From: Rhabdothermincola sediminis
Lineage (GTDB): Bacteria; Actinomycetota; Acidimicrobiia; Acidimicrobiales; Acidimicrobilacustridaceae
Reading direction: 5' to 3'
Assembly: GCF_014805525.1 (NCBI RefSeq)
Contig: NZ_JACFSZ010000001.1
Coordinates: forward strand, 124,001-188,000
DNA: 64,000 nucleotides
Part shown: one piece after another, positions 53,927-62,541 of the stretch
Layout of the letters: every line of letters begins with the position of its first letter
Position numbering within the stretch: position 1 is the stretch's first letter
Made by a program: the position numbers and the translations under genes
The notes under the pieces: model-generated
Seen by the model: only the letters and a program-made list of their open reading frames with translations
Database searches by the model: none
Told to the model about the DNA's origin: nothing

Positions 53927-54801
53927 CGCCCGGTCGCAGCGCCGGCGAGGGCGGGGACGATGACGGCGCTCAGATAGGCGATCGGGCCGTCGGGAGCGCT
54001 GCGAGCCGGCACCATGCGCTCACCGGGCAGTCCGGTCAGCTCGGCGAGGAGCGCGTCGTCCCTCCCGGTCTCCTCGGCCAGGGTGCGCACCACCTCACCG
54101 GTGGTGTCGGCCTTGTGCAGGACCACGGCATCCCCGGCGCGGGCGGCGTCGGCGGCACGCCGGGGATCCGCGGTGACGACCAGACTCCCACCGCCCCCGC
54201 CGAGGGCGATCGCCGCCTCGGCCGCCGCCGCCTGGTAGGCGGTGATGCCAGGCACCGCGACGATCGGGACCGCAGGTCGGGCGGGGCGGATGCGCTGCAC
54301 GAGGTCGGGGAAGACGGTCCACTGCGCCGGATCGCCGAGCACGGCCACCGCGACGAGCTCGCCGACGTCGAGCGCCGCGGACACGGCGCCGACCAGCTCG
54401 GACATCGACCGCCCCCGGGCCTGAGGGTCGAGGTCGAAGGCGACGCGCTGGATGGCTGCCAGCGGGACCGTCGAGCGGACGACGGCTTCGGCCCGGCCGA
54501 TGGAGCGGGCGTCGGTGCTGACCGTGACCACCCGGTCGGCCTCGGCGAGCACGGCGACCGCCCGGCGGGTGATCAGCGACGGGTCTCCGGGGCCGACCCC
54601 CACGCCGACCAGGCCCGGGCGGGGAAGGGCGAGCGACGCTGGATCGCTGTCGGCCGGCGTGCCCGGCGCCGGCTGGTCCCGGCTCAGGAGGAGGGTGATG
54701 GCGTGGCGGATGAGGTCCGCCTCGGAGCGACCGGCGGCAGACGCCCGCTGCGAGAGCGCCTGTTTCAGATCGTCGGGGAGGTAGATCGACGACTTGTGCA
54801 C
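53923..54801 (-). CDS. Ribbon-helix-helix domain fused to CobI/CbiL-like methyltransferase
   Basis: The 292-residue protein starts with a complete CopG/Arc-type RHH domain (1-42: a SSIYLPDD strand, a helix to about 22, then GRSEADLIRHAITLLL). After a Pro-rich linker (43-62) comes a tetrapyrrole methylase with VGVGPGDPSLIT (about 65-76), VAVLGDPAQW, VPGITAYQAA and PIAYLSAVIV. The methylase is most like precorrin-2 C20-methyltransferases, but a separate full CobI lies at 61768. It heads the cob operon, overlaps cobM, and its promoter carries GTAGGGCA repeats. A regulator sensing a precorrin or SAM is proposed. Confidence 0.85.
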   Translation of the reverse strand: MHKSSIYLPDDLKQALSQRASAAGRSEADLIRHAITLLLSRDQPAPGTPADSDPASLALPRPGLVGVGVGPGDPSLITRRAVAVLAEADRVVTVSTDARSIGRAEAVVRSTVPLAAIQRVAFDLDPQARGRSMSELVGAVSAALDVGELVAVAVLGDPAQWTVFPDLVQRIRPARPAVPIVAVPGITAYQAAAAEAAIALGGGGGSLVVTADPRRAADAARAGDAVVLHKADTTGEVVRTLAEETGRDDALLAELTGLPGERMVPARSAPDGPIAYLSAVIVPALAGAATGR

Positions 54802-54807
54802 GCCCGG

Positions 54808-54854
54808 ACCGTACCGCAGGTAGGGCAGAGGTAGGGCAGGTGATGTCGCCTACC
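54808..54854 (-). promoter_or_regulatory. Promoter with tandem GTAGGGCA operator-like repeats
   Basis: TACGGT (54808-54813, minus strand) lies 6 nt before GTG 54801. GGTAGGGCA occurs at 54819-54827 and 54830-54838, 11 bp apart (about one helical turn), covering the -35 region. An inverted CCTACC lies at 54849-54854. The same octamer occurs in the cobB/cobG promoter. Confidence 0.65.
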
Positions 54855-54916
54855 AGGCGTGGCTTTCCTGGTGTCGCCCCATCGGGCGTCGGTCGGGTGG
54901 TGAGGCGCTTTGGGGA

Positions 54917-54945
54917 TTGCCCCGCGGGTGGGGGGTAGGTAGTGT
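54917..54945 (+). promoter_or_regulatory. Promoter of the RCC1-repeat protein gene
   Basis: TTGCCC (54917-54922), a 17-nt spacer and TAGTGT (54940-54945) give a sigma-70-like promoter. The leader to ATG 55007 is about 55 nt. Confidence 0.55.
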
Positions 54946-55006
54946 CCCGGCCGACCATGTGCTCGGCGCGGCCCGCATGGCGGACCCCGGACGAGGGAGG
55001 CGGGCC

Positions 55007-56551
55007 ATGACCGCACCACGAGACTACCCCCACCCCTGGCGTTCTTCTGCCACCCGTCGGGTCGTCATGGTGATCACCACCTTGCTCCTGGCTGCCCTGG
55101 CGGTACTGGTGCCTGAATCCCCAGTGCAGGGGTCGGGGTCGGCGGTGGCGTCGGTGGGCGACGTGTCGGTCGTCGAGGGTGACAGCGGCCCCCGGGTGGT
55201 GAAGGTGCCCATCACCCTCTCCGAACCCGCTCCTGGTCCGCAACATGTGGTCGCCACCGTCGCGGCGGGCACGGCCACGGTGGGCGTTGATTTCAAGAAG
55301 GCCTATTCCAAGACCGTTGCGTTCAAAGCCGGCCAGACCACCAAGAACGTGTCGGTCGGGGTGCTGCCCGACACCATCGCCGAGGGCGACGAGACCGTCA
55401 CCGTCACCCTGTCGTCCCCCAGCTCGGGGCTGACCATCGGCGTCGGCACCGCCACGGTCACCATCCGCGACGACGACACCCCGCCCCCACCGCCCCCCAG
55501 CCGCACCGTGTGGGCCTGGGGCCACAACACCTACGGGCAGCTCGGTGACGGGACGGCCACGAGCCGCAACGCTCCGGTGCAGATCGGCACCGGCACCGAC
55601 TGGGCGTCGGTCGCCGCCGGCGGCTACCACACGGTCGGGGTCCGCACCGACGGCACCCTGTGGGCCTGGGGCTACAACGCCGGCGGGCAGCTCGGTGACG
55701 GCACCACCACGAACCGTAACGCCCCGGTGCAGATCGGCACCGGCACCAACTGGGCCACCGTCGCCGCTGGCGGCTACCACACGGTCGCCGTCAAGACTGA
55801 CGGCACGTTGTGGGCCTGGGGCTACAACGCCTACGGGCAGCTCGGTGACGGGACGACCACGAGCCGCAACGCCCCGGTGCAGATCGGCACCGGCACCGAC
55901 TGGGCGTCGGTCGCCGCCGGCGGCAACCACACGGTCGCCGTCAAGACCGACGGCACGTTGTGGGCCTGGGGTTGGAACGCCGTCGGACAGCTCGGTGACG
56001 GCACCACCACGAACCGCAACGCCCCGGTGCAGATCGGCATCGCCACCAACTGGGCCACCGTCGCCGCCGGCGCGGCCCACACGGTCGGGGTCGGCACGGA
56101 CGGCACCTTGTGGGCCTGGGGCTACAACGCCTACGGGCAGCTCGGTGACGGCACCACGACGGACCGCAACGCTCCGGTGCAGATCGGCACCGGCAGCGAC
56201 TGGGCGTCGGTCGACGCCGGCGAGTCCCACACGGTCGCCGTCAAGACGGGCGGCACCCTGTGGGCCTGGGGCTACAACGGCTACGGGCAGCTCGGTGACG
56301 GCACCACGACGAACCGCAACGCTCCGGTGCAGATCGGCACCGGCAGCGACTGGGCGTCGGTCGCCGCCGGCGGCTACCACACGGTCGCCGTCAAGACGGG
56401 CGGCACGTTGTGGGCTTGGGGCTACAACGGCTACGGGCAGCTCGGTGACGGCACCACCATGAGTAGCAGTGCTCCGGTGCAGATCGGCACCGGCACCGAC
56501 TGGGCCACCGTCACCGCCGGCGCGTACCACACGGTTGCCGTCAGGACGTGA
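55007..56551 (+). CDS. Secreted Calx-beta plus seven-repeat RCC1 protein
   Basis: This 514-residue exported protein has a signal peptide (hydrophobic core about 17-38) and a Calx-beta-like domain (about 45-155: [21 protein letters not shown]). A Pro6 linker is followed by seven nearly identical 50-residue RCC1 repeats, each running from T-x-WAWG through GQLGDGT to HTVAV. Seven repeats suit a closed beta-propeller, but the last stops two residues short. No C-terminal anchor is present. ATG 55007 has GGGAGG 6 nt upstream. A binding or adhesion role is likely but unproven. Confidence 0.85.
   Translation: MTAPRDYPHPWRSSATRRVVMVITTLLLAALAVLVPESPVQGSGSAVASVGDVSVVEGDSGPRVVKVPITLSEPAPGPQHVVATVAAGTATVGVDFKKAYSKTVAFKAGQTTKNVSVGVLPDTIAEGDETVTVTLSSPSSGLTIGVGTATVTIRDDDTPPPPPPSRTVWAWGHNTYGQLGDGTATSRNAPVQIGTGTDWASVAAGGYHTVGVRTDGTLWAWGYNAGGQLGDGTTTNRNAPVQIGTGTNWATVAAGGYHTVAVKTDGTLWAWGYNAYGQLGDGTTTSRNAPVQIGTGTDWASVAAGGNHTVAVKTDGTLWAWGWNAVGQLGDGTTTNRNAPVQIGIATNWATVAAGAAHTVGVGTDGTLWAWGYNAYGQLGDGTTTDRNAPVQIGTGSDWASVDAGESHTVAVKTGGTLWAWGYNGYGQLGDGTTTNRNAPVQIGTGSDWASVAAGGYHTVAVKTGGTLWAWGYNGYGQLGDGTTMSSSAPVQIGTGTDWATVTAGAYHTVAVRT
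55505..56548 (+). repeat. Seven tandem 150-bp coding repeats (RCC1 units)
   Basis: Units of 150 bp repeat with high nucleotide identity, including silent positions, which points to recent duplication or gene conversion. They encode the RCC1 blades of the host gene. Confidence 0.85.
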
Positions 56552-56666
56552 TCGTCAGCTCGATCGGCAGGCATGCATCGGGCTCCGGGAGGCTGCCGGG
56601 ACCCGGGCCGACCAGTCGGCTACCCTCTCGGCGCACCGATCCGTCGTCCTCGGCCCAGCTCGTTCC

Positions 56667-58505
56667 GTGCCCAGCTCGTCGTCATCGTCCGCCCTCGCTC
56701 GCCCAGGTTGGTCCGACCGCCGATCACGCTGGCTCAGCGTGATCGTGGCCGGTTTGGTGGCGCTCGCGATCGCGACCGGTCCGCTGGCGCTCGCGGCTCC
56801 GGGCGACCTCGATCCAGCCTTTGGAACGGCTGGCGTGCAGCTGCTGACGGAACCGGGCTTCCGGCTCGGGGGGATGGTCCGGCAGCCGGATGGGCACCTC
56901 GTGGTCGCCGGTACCGTGTACAACAGCCCGAACGTGACTGGTGTGGTCCTGCGCTTCACGAGCGAAGGCTCGCCGGACACCACCTTCGCCAGCGGCGGCC
57001 GCTTCGAGCTGCCGGACACGATCATCGAAGCGCTGGTCGCTCGGCCCGATGGATCGTTGCTGGCGGGTGGGGTCGCCTTCGACATCGACGGTTCGATGCC
57101 GGGATTGGTGATCGGCCTCACGTCGAGCGGGGACATCGATACGTCGTTCGGGGTCGGCGGGGTGGCCCAGATCGTGAAACCCGGCTTCAGCCTGACCGTG
57201 CGGGGACTGGCATTGACCTCGGACGGGGCCATCGTCGCCACCGGCTCCAGCAACCAGGACTACGGCTCGCAAGACGATGTGCTCCTCGCCCGGTTCAGTT
57301 CCACTGGTGTGCTCGATACGTCGTTCGGAGGCGGCGACGGGCTGGTGTTCACCAACGTCGATGACACCGACATCGGCATGGCGGTGGCCATCCAGAGCGA
57401 TGGCCGGATCGTGGTCGTCGGCGCCTCCGCACTGGACCTCACGAGCAACGACTGGATCGTGCTCCGCTACCTGACGGACGGGGCGATCGACAGCTCGTTC
57501 GGGACCGCCGGCGTGGTGAAGGTGAACCAGGGCGGGTGTTGCTCGGGAGACCTCGACTCCGGGGACGTCGCTACCGCCGTGGTGATCCAGCCGGACGGCG
57601 GGATCGTGGTGACGGGATTCGGTCAGCCGGTGAGGGGCTACCTGATCCGGCTTCTTCCCAGCGGCCAGTTCGACCCGACGTTCGGGGTCGGTGGACGGGT
57701 GGTCGTCGATCTCGGTGGTGGGCGGTTCGAGGACATCGCGCTCGACGGCACAGGGATCCTCGCCGCGGGGAGGGTGGTGCTGCCACCGGTGGGCCCTGGC
57801 TGTCCACGGGTGCAGTTCGTCCTCGCACGGTTCGAGGGCGATGGTGCCTTGGACCCCACCTTCGGCACCGCTGGGGTGGTGACCACCCCGGAAACGGGCT
57901 TCGGGAGCCAGGTACTCCTCGAGCCTTCGGGGCGGATCGTGGTGGGGGGTTCGGGGATCGACCCCCAGTGGTGCACGAGGTCTGATGTGGTGCTGGCGGC
58001 CTACGAAGGCGAGCAGGTCGAGCCGCCGACCACGACGACGACGACCACCTCCACGACGACGGTGGCGCCGACCACGACGACGACGACCACCTCGACCACG
58101 ACGACGGTGGCGCCGACCACGACGACCACCTCGACCACCTCGACCACCTCGACCACGACGACGGTTCCGCCCACGACGACGACGTCGACGACGTCCACCA
58201 CCACGACGACGGTGGCGCCGACCACGACGACCACCTCGACCACGACGACGTCGACGACGTCCACCACCACGACGACGGTGGCGCCGACCACGACGACCAC
58301 CTCGACCACGACGACGGCACCGGCGACGGGCGGCATGATGACGACGATCGGCGGTGCGACGGCGACGTCAGGGTCCCCCTCGAGCCTGCCCCGCACCGGT
58401 TCAGACCCGTCGTGGGCGGTGTTGACGGCGCTGGTGGCGATCGGTGGTGGCTCGGTCCTCGTGGTGCTGGCCCGGCGTAGCCTCGGCTCCCGCGCTCGCC
58501 GCTGA
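56667..58505 (+). CDS. LPRTG-anchored secreted protein with seven delta-60 repeats
   Basis: From GTG 56667 the 612-residue product has a signal peptide and a seven-repeat propeller-like domain of delta-60 units, recognisable by D-x-x-F-G-x-x-G (LDPAFGTAG, PDTTFASGG, IDTSFGVGG and so on). A roughly 100-residue Thr-rich linker encoded by ACC/ACG runs follows (58024-58330). The end is a sortase signal: LPRTG, a hydrophobic helix and an Arg-rich tail. It is probably cell-wall linked. TACCCT at 56621-56626 may be the -10; the start codon is uncertain. Confidence 0.8.
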   Translation: MPSSSSSSALARPGWSDRRSRWLSVIVAGLVALAIATGPLALAAPGDLDPAFGTAGVQLLTEPGFRLGGMVRQPDGHLVVAGTVYNSPNVTGVVLRFTSEGSPDTTFASGGRFELPDTIIEALVARPDGSLLAGGVAFDIDGSMPGLVIGLTSSGDIDTSFGVGGVAQIVKPGFSLTVRGLALTSDGAIVATGSSNQDYGSQDDVLLARFSSTGVLDTSFGGGDGLVFTNVDDTDIGMAVAIQSDGRIVVVGASALDLTSNDWIVLRYLTDGAIDSSFGTAGVVKVNQGGCCSGDLDSGDVATAVVIQPDGGIVVTGFGQPVRGYLIRLLPSGQFDPTFGVGGRVVVDLGGGRFEDIALDGTGILAAGRVVLPPVGPGCPRVQFVLARFEGDGALDPTFGTAGVVTTPETGFGSQVLLEPSGRIVVGGSGIDPQWCTRSDVVLAAYEGEQVEPPTTTTTTTSTTTVAPTTTTTTTSTTTTVAPTTTTTSTTSTTSTTTTVPPTTTTSTTSTTTTTVAPTTTTTSTTTTSTTSTTTTTVAPTTTTTSTTTTAPATGGMMTTIGGATATSGSPSSLPRTGSDPSWAVLTALVAIGGGSVLVVLARRSLGSRARR

Positions 58506-58520
58506 TGGCGGGCGACCCGG

Positions 58521-59924
58521 TCAGGATGGCGACTCGCCGGCGGTCGGTGTGACCAGCTTGCCGGTCCGGCAGGTCTCGACGAAGCGGGTGGCGAGATGCT
58601 CGTGACCCGCGAGGTGCAGGTGCAGGTACGACGCCAGCATCCGGGGGTTCCCGAAGCCGCCGGTGGTCACCCCCTCCCGTCCTCGCATCCGTAGCGCCTC
58701 ACCGGCGGGGCGCACGGCCGAGTAATGGAACTCGTGCCCGCGCAGTTCGGTCCCCGGCGGGCCGAACGGTGTCGGCATGCAGGTCGTCGCGGTGCGGTAG
58801 CCCAGGGTGGGTCGAGGGGTCATGGTCGCTTCGGCTTCCACCACAGCGGCCATCGGGTGCCCGTCGATGGCCCGGGTGAGCCACAGCAGGCCACCGCACT
58901 CGGCCCAGACCACGAGCCCGCGGCGGGTGCCGTCTCGCAGCGCGGCGTGCAGCTCGACGTTGCCGGCGAGCTCCGCGGCGTAGATCTCGGGGAAGCCGCC
59001 GCCTGCGTACAACCCGTCGATGGACGGCGGGAGTGAACGGTCGGCGAGCGGGTCGAAGGGGAGCAGCTCGGCCCCTGCCCGCTGCAGGACCTCCAGGTTG
59101 TCGGGGTAGCAGAAGCTGAAGGCCCGCCCGGTGGCCACGGCGATGCGCACCCGGGATGGCCGACTCGGCCCAGCTGAGCGCTCCTCACCACCGGAGTCCG
59201 GCACGGGGAACCGTGAGGCATGCGCAGCCAGCTCCCGCACGCCCCCCAGGTCGACCTGCTCGGTGATGGCGGCGGCCAGCGCCTCGAGGTTGCGCACCAG
59301 CTCGTGTCGCCGCTCGATGACCGGCACCAGGCCCAGGTGCCGGTCAGGCCAGTGAAGACGGTCGTCCCGCCGGAGGGCACCGAGCACGGGCACACCGGTG
59401 GGCGCCAGCGCGTCGCGCAGCATCCGCTCGTGGCTCTCGGTGGCCACCCGGTTGAGGATCACCCCCCCGACCCGGACCCGAGGGTCGAACGTGGCGAACC
59501 CGTGGACGGTCGCGGCCACCGACCGGCCGGTCCCTGCCGCATCCACCACCAAGAGCACCGGTGCGCCGAGCAGGGCGGCCACGTCTGCCGTCGACGACGG
59601 TGTGGCGTCCGCTGCACCGTCGAAGAGTCCCATCACCCCTTCGATCACCAGCAGGCCGCAGCCGGTGGCCGCCCGGGCGGCCACTTCGAGCACCGCGTCC
59701 TCCCCGCACATCCACGGGTCGAGGTTGCGTGAGGGGCGACCGGTGGCGAGCTCGTGGTAGCCAGGGTCGATGTAGTCCGGCCCGACCTTTGCCGCTGCCG
59801 TATGCACGCCCGCCCGAGTGAATGCGGCGAGCAGGCCGGTGGCGACCGTGGTCTTGCCCGCGCCGGAGCGGGTCCCCGCGATCACCACCCTCGGGGGGAG
59901 GACGCCCAGGCGATCGGAAGTCAT
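58521..59924 (-). CDS. cobB: Cobyrinate/hydrogenobyrinate a,c-diamide synthase CobB
   Basis: This ATP- and glutamine-dependent enzyme amidates side chains a and c. The 467-residue protein has the P-loop GTRSGAGKTTV (about 17-27), a central DTB-synthase-like domain with VIEGVMGLFDG and NRVATESHERML, and a class I glutaminase-like domain ending in WAECGGLLWL and the terminal HEFHYSAV motif. ATG 59924 is picked because TACGGT lies exactly 6 nt upstream, as for the RHH fusion gene; an upstream in-frame ATG falls inside the operator region. Confidence 0.92.
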   Translation of the reverse strand: MTSDRLGVLPPRVVIAGTRSGAGKTTVATGLLAAFTRAGVHTAAAKVGPDYIDPGYHELATGRPSRNLDPWMCGEDAVLEVAARAATGCGLLVIEGVMGLFDGAADATPSSTADVAALLGAPVLLVVDAAGTGRSVAATVHGFATFDPRVRVGGVILNRVATESHERMLRDALAPTGVPVLGALRRDDRLHWPDRHLGLVPVIERRHELVRNLEALAAAITEQVDLGGVRELAAHASRFPVPDSGGEERSAGPSRPSRVRIAVATGRAFSFCYPDNLEVLQRAGAELLPFDPLADRSLPPSIDGLYAGGGFPEIYAAELAGNVELHAALRDGTRRGLVVWAECGGLLWLTRAIDGHPMAAVVEAEATMTPRPTLGYRTATTCMPTPFGPPGTELRGHEFHYSAVRPAGEALRMRGREGVTTGGFGNPRMLASYLHLHLAGHEHLATRFVETCRTGKLVTPTAGESPS

Positions 59925-59930
59925 CGCCTC

Positions 59931-59975
59931 ACCGTAGGTCACGTAGGGTGCCATGCCCTACATAGGTGCTAGGGT
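59931..59975. promoter_or_regulatory. Divergent cobB/cobG promoter with TAGGG repeats
   Basis: Minus-strand TACGGT (59931-59936) serves cobB, and plus-strand TAGGGT (59970-59975) lies 9 nt before cobG ATG 59985. Between them GTAGGG (59943-59948) and CCCTAC (59956-59961) form an inverted repeat. TGCCCTAC (59954-59961) is the exact complement of the GTAGGGCA found upstream of the RHH fusion gene. TAGG also occurs at 59935 and 59963. Confidence 0.6.
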
Positions 59976-59984
59976 CCCGCAGCC

Positions 59985-61124
59985 ATGCGCAGCTCCACCC
60001 CGGTCCCCCCGGCAGTGCGCGGGTGGTGTCCCTCACTGGCCGAACCCCTCGCGAGCCGAGATGGCTGGTTGGTGCGCCTTCCGGTCGGCTGCCGACCGGT
60101 GAGCTCCGACCAGTGGCGGGTGGTCGCCACCCTGGCGGAGACCCGGGGCAACGGCCTGGTGGAGATCACCCGCCGGGGGAACCTGCAGGTGCGCGGCTTG
60201 GCGGTCAGGCACCTGGACCGAACGGCAGAGCTGTTGGCCGGGGCCGGGCTGGCCAACCGGAACCCGGCCGCCGACGGGCAGCGAGCCGTGGTCTGCGATC
60301 CGCTCCTTGACATCGGCGCGTCTCCCGACCGGGCCAGTGCCCGGCGCGAGGTGGTCCGCCGGCTGGAGCAGCTCGTGGTGGATCTCGGCGACGGTCTCCC
60401 AGCCAAGTGGTGGGCGGTGGTCGACGGCGGCGGGCCGTGGCCGGTTCCCACCTCATCGGCGGATGTGGCGGTGGTCGACCATGGGTCCTCCTGGCAGGTT
60501 CGGGTGGCAGGCGCCGTCGTGGCCAGCGCCGGCGACCCACTCGCCATCCTGCATGCGGTCGCAGCGGTGATCCGTCGCTGCGCCGACGCCGGTTGCCGGG
60601 CTCGGGACCTGCCCGGCGTGGCTGACGGGTGGGGCCCCATGCGGTCCGAACCCGTCGAGCGGGAGGCCTGGTGGGGGATCCGGAAGGTGGGTGATCGCGC
60701 CGTTGCGCCGGGCGCGCCGCCGCTCGGCGTCGCCACCGCCGATGCACTCCACCTGTTGGCCCGTGTCGCCGAAGGGCCGGTCTCGGTGCGACCCGAGCCG
60801 GGTCGAGGAGTGCTGCTCGTGGCCTCCGGCGAGGAAGCCGCCGACGCCGGGGCCGCCGAGCTCGCCGGTACCCTCGAACAGCTCGCCGCGGTGGGCTGGG
60901 TGGTCTCCCCGCGCGACCCCCGACGTTGGGTGTCGGCGTGCATCGGTTCGCAGGGCTGCCCCAGCGCGCTGGTGGATACCCACGCCCTGGCGCGTGCCCG
61001 TCTGGCCGACACCCGGGGCCGGCGGCTCCACATCTCGGGCTGCCCGAAGCGCTGCGGTGCCCCGCCCGGGGTGCGTGAGCTAGTGGCCACGCCCGATGGC
61101 CTTCACGTGGAGGAGGTTGGGTGA
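59985..61124 (+). CDS. cobG: Precorrin-3B synthase CobG
   Basis: This oxygen-using iron-sulfur monooxygenase hydroxylates precorrin-3A to precorrin-3B, the step that commits to the aerobic pathway. The 379-residue sulfite/nitrite-reductase-like protein has two ferredoxin-like half domains with VEITRRGNLQVRG. The cluster ligands are CIGSQGC and GCPKRCG near the C terminus (C-x5-C and C-x3-C). Its end overlaps cobH (GTGA). It is first in the plus-strand cobG-cobH-cobI-cobJ/U operon. Confidence 0.92.
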   Translation: MRSSTPVPPAVRGWCPSLAEPLASRDGWLVRLPVGCRPVSSDQWRVVATLAETRGNGLVEITRRGNLQVRGLAVRHLDRTAELLAGAGLANRNPAADGQRAVVCDPLLDIGASPDRASARREVVRRLEQLVVDLGDGLPAKWWAVVDGGGPWPVPTSSADVAVVDHGSSWQVRVAGAVVASAGDPLAILHAVAAVIRRCADAGCRARDLPGVADGWGPMRSEPVEREAWWGIRKVGDRAVAPGAPPLGVATADALHLLARVAEGPVSVRPEPGRGVLLVASGEEAADAGAAELAGTLEQLAAVGWVVSPRDPRRWVSACIGSQGCPSALVDTHALARARLADTRGRRLHISGCPKRCGAPPGVRELVATPDGLHVEEVG

Positions 61125-61771
61125 GCACCAGGCTCGAGTACGAGCGTGATGGCGCAGCGATCACCCGAGGGTCGTTCGCGCTGATCCGAGAGGAGCTCGG
61201 TGAGCGGCTGGCGTGCTTCGGTGTGCTCGAACCCGTGGTGGTGCGCATGGTGCACGCGGCTGGGGACACCGGGATCGTGGAGCTCCTCCAAGCCAGCGAT
61301 GGCTTCGTCGCCGAGGCCACGGGTGCCCTCCGGCGGGGGGCCACGGTGTGGTGCGACAGCGAGATGGTGGCCCGGGGCATCACCCGGGCCCGGCTCCCGG
61401 CCGGCGTGGACGTTCGCTGCGCGTTGGGCGACCCGGAGGTCCCGGAACTGGCCCGGCGTCTCGGCACCACCCGGGCCGCCGCGGCGGTCGAGCTCTGGCT
61501 CGACACCCTCGACGGCGGGCTCGCGGTGGTGGGCAACGCGCCGACCGCGCTGTTCCGGCTCCTCGAGCTCATGCTCGACGGCGTCGCCCGCCCAGCGGCG
61601 GTGATCGGGGTGCCGGTCGGCTTCATCGGCGCGGCGGAGTCCAAGGAGGCGCTGGCCACCCTGCCCCATGAGGTGCCGTACCTCACCCTCCACGGCCGGC
61701 GGGGAGGCAGTGCCATGGCCTGCGCGGCGGTGAACGCCCTGGCCGACGAGCGGGAGGTCGTGCCCCGATGA
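61121..61771 (+). CDS. cobH: Precorrin-8X methylmutase CobH
   Basis: This enzyme moves the C11 methyl to C12, giving hydrogenobyrinic acid. The 216-residue product has the catalytic histidine in VVRMVHAAGDTG (about 43-54), VWCDSEMVARGI, GNAPTALFRLLEL and the C-terminal GFIGAAESKEAL. All are signatures of CobH/CbiC. It overlaps both neighbours by 4 bp. Confidence 0.93.
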   Translation: MSTRLEYERDGAAITRGSFALIREELGERLACFGVLEPVVVRMVHAAGDTGIVELLQASDGFVAEATGALRRGATVWCDSEMVARGITRARLPAGVDVRCALGDPEVPELARRLGTTRAAAAVELWLDTLDGGLAVVGNAPTALFRLLELMLDGVARPAAVIGVPVGFIGAAESKEALATLPHEVPYLTLHGRRGGSAMACAAVNALADEREVVPR

Positions 61772-62541
61772 ACGTCACCCCCGCGGGACAGGGTGGCGGC
61801 GCAGTCGGCGACCCGGGCCGCCTCTACGGCCTGGGGGTCGGCCCGGGCGATCCCGAGCTCTTGACCCTCCGGGGGTTGCGGGTGCTGCAGAGCTGTCCGG
61901 TCGTGGCGTACGTGGCAGCCCGCGGTCGGAGAGGCCACGCCCGGTGCACCGTCGAGCAGTTCCTACGCCCGGGACAGACCCTGGAGCGGCTCGAGTACCC
62001 CGTGACCGTCGAGCCCGTGGGGGTCGAGGTCTACCGCTCACTGCTGGATCGGTTCCACGACGACGCGGCCGAGCGCCTCGCCGCCCACCTCGACGCCGGT
62101 CGCGACGTGGCGGTGCTCAGCGAGGGCGACCCGCTGTTCTACGGCAGCTACATGCACCTGCACATCCGGCTCGCGGACCGCTTTCGAGCCGAGGTGATCC
62201 CTGGCATCACCTCGGTCTCCGCAGCGTGTGGGCTGGCCGGTATGCCCCTGGTGTCCGGCGACGAGCGGTTCACGGTGGTGACCGCCACCATGCTGGCCGA
62301 GGACCTCAAGCAGGCACTGGCCGGTACCGAAGCCGTGGTGATCCTCAAGATCGGTCGCCACCTCCAGCGGGTGGTCGCCGCGCTCGAAGCCACCGGGCGG
62401 ATCGACGACGCGATCTACGTCGAGCGCGCCAGTCACCCAGACCAGCTCGTGATGCCCGTGCGCGAGATCGGCTCCCGCACCCCTCCGTACTTCTCACTGG
62501 TGCTCGTGCCCGGCCCTCGGCTGGCCGGGCTGGGACGGTGA
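61768..62541 (+). CDS. cobI: Precorrin-2 C20-methyltransferase CobI
   Basis: This SAM-dependent methyltransferase acts on C20 of precorrin-2. The 257-residue protein shows LYGLGVGPGDPELLTL (about 18-33), AVLSEGDPLFYGSYM, VIPGITSVSAACG and a final PPYFSLVLV, the standard CbiL/CobI series. It is the canonical version in the window, contrasting with the RHH-linked relative at 53923. Start and stop overlap cobH and cobJ/U. Confidence 0.93.
   Translation: MNVTPAGQGGGAVGDPGRLYGLGVGPGDPELLTLRGLRVLQSCPVVAYVAARGRRGHARCTVEQFLRPGQTLERLEYPVTVEPVGVEVYRSLLDRFHDDAAERLAAHLDAGRDVAVLSEGDPLFYGSYMHLHIRLADRFRAEVIPGITSVSAACGLAGMPLVSGDERFTVVTATMLAEDLKQALAGTEAVVILKIGRHLQRVVAALEATGRIDDAIYVERASHPDQLVMPVREIGSRTPPYFSLVLVPGPRLAGLGR

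Noticed and set aside
54802-55006. Cobalamin riboswitch upstream of the cob operon
   Set aside because: The -10 lies 6 nt from the start codon, so there is no leader. No B12-box-like sequence was noticed there, nor in the 60-bp cobB/cobG gap.
58021-58330. Noncoding microsatellite of ACC/ACG triplets
   Set aside because: The triplets stay in frame within the LPRTG-anchored protein and encode a Thr-rich linker like those in other secreted proteins of this window.
61944-62537. An N-terminal extension of CobJ-CobU reaching back into cobI
   Set aside because: The extended residues are Arg-rich out-of-frame translation of cobI. GTG 62538 with its GTGA overlap matches every other junction in the operon.
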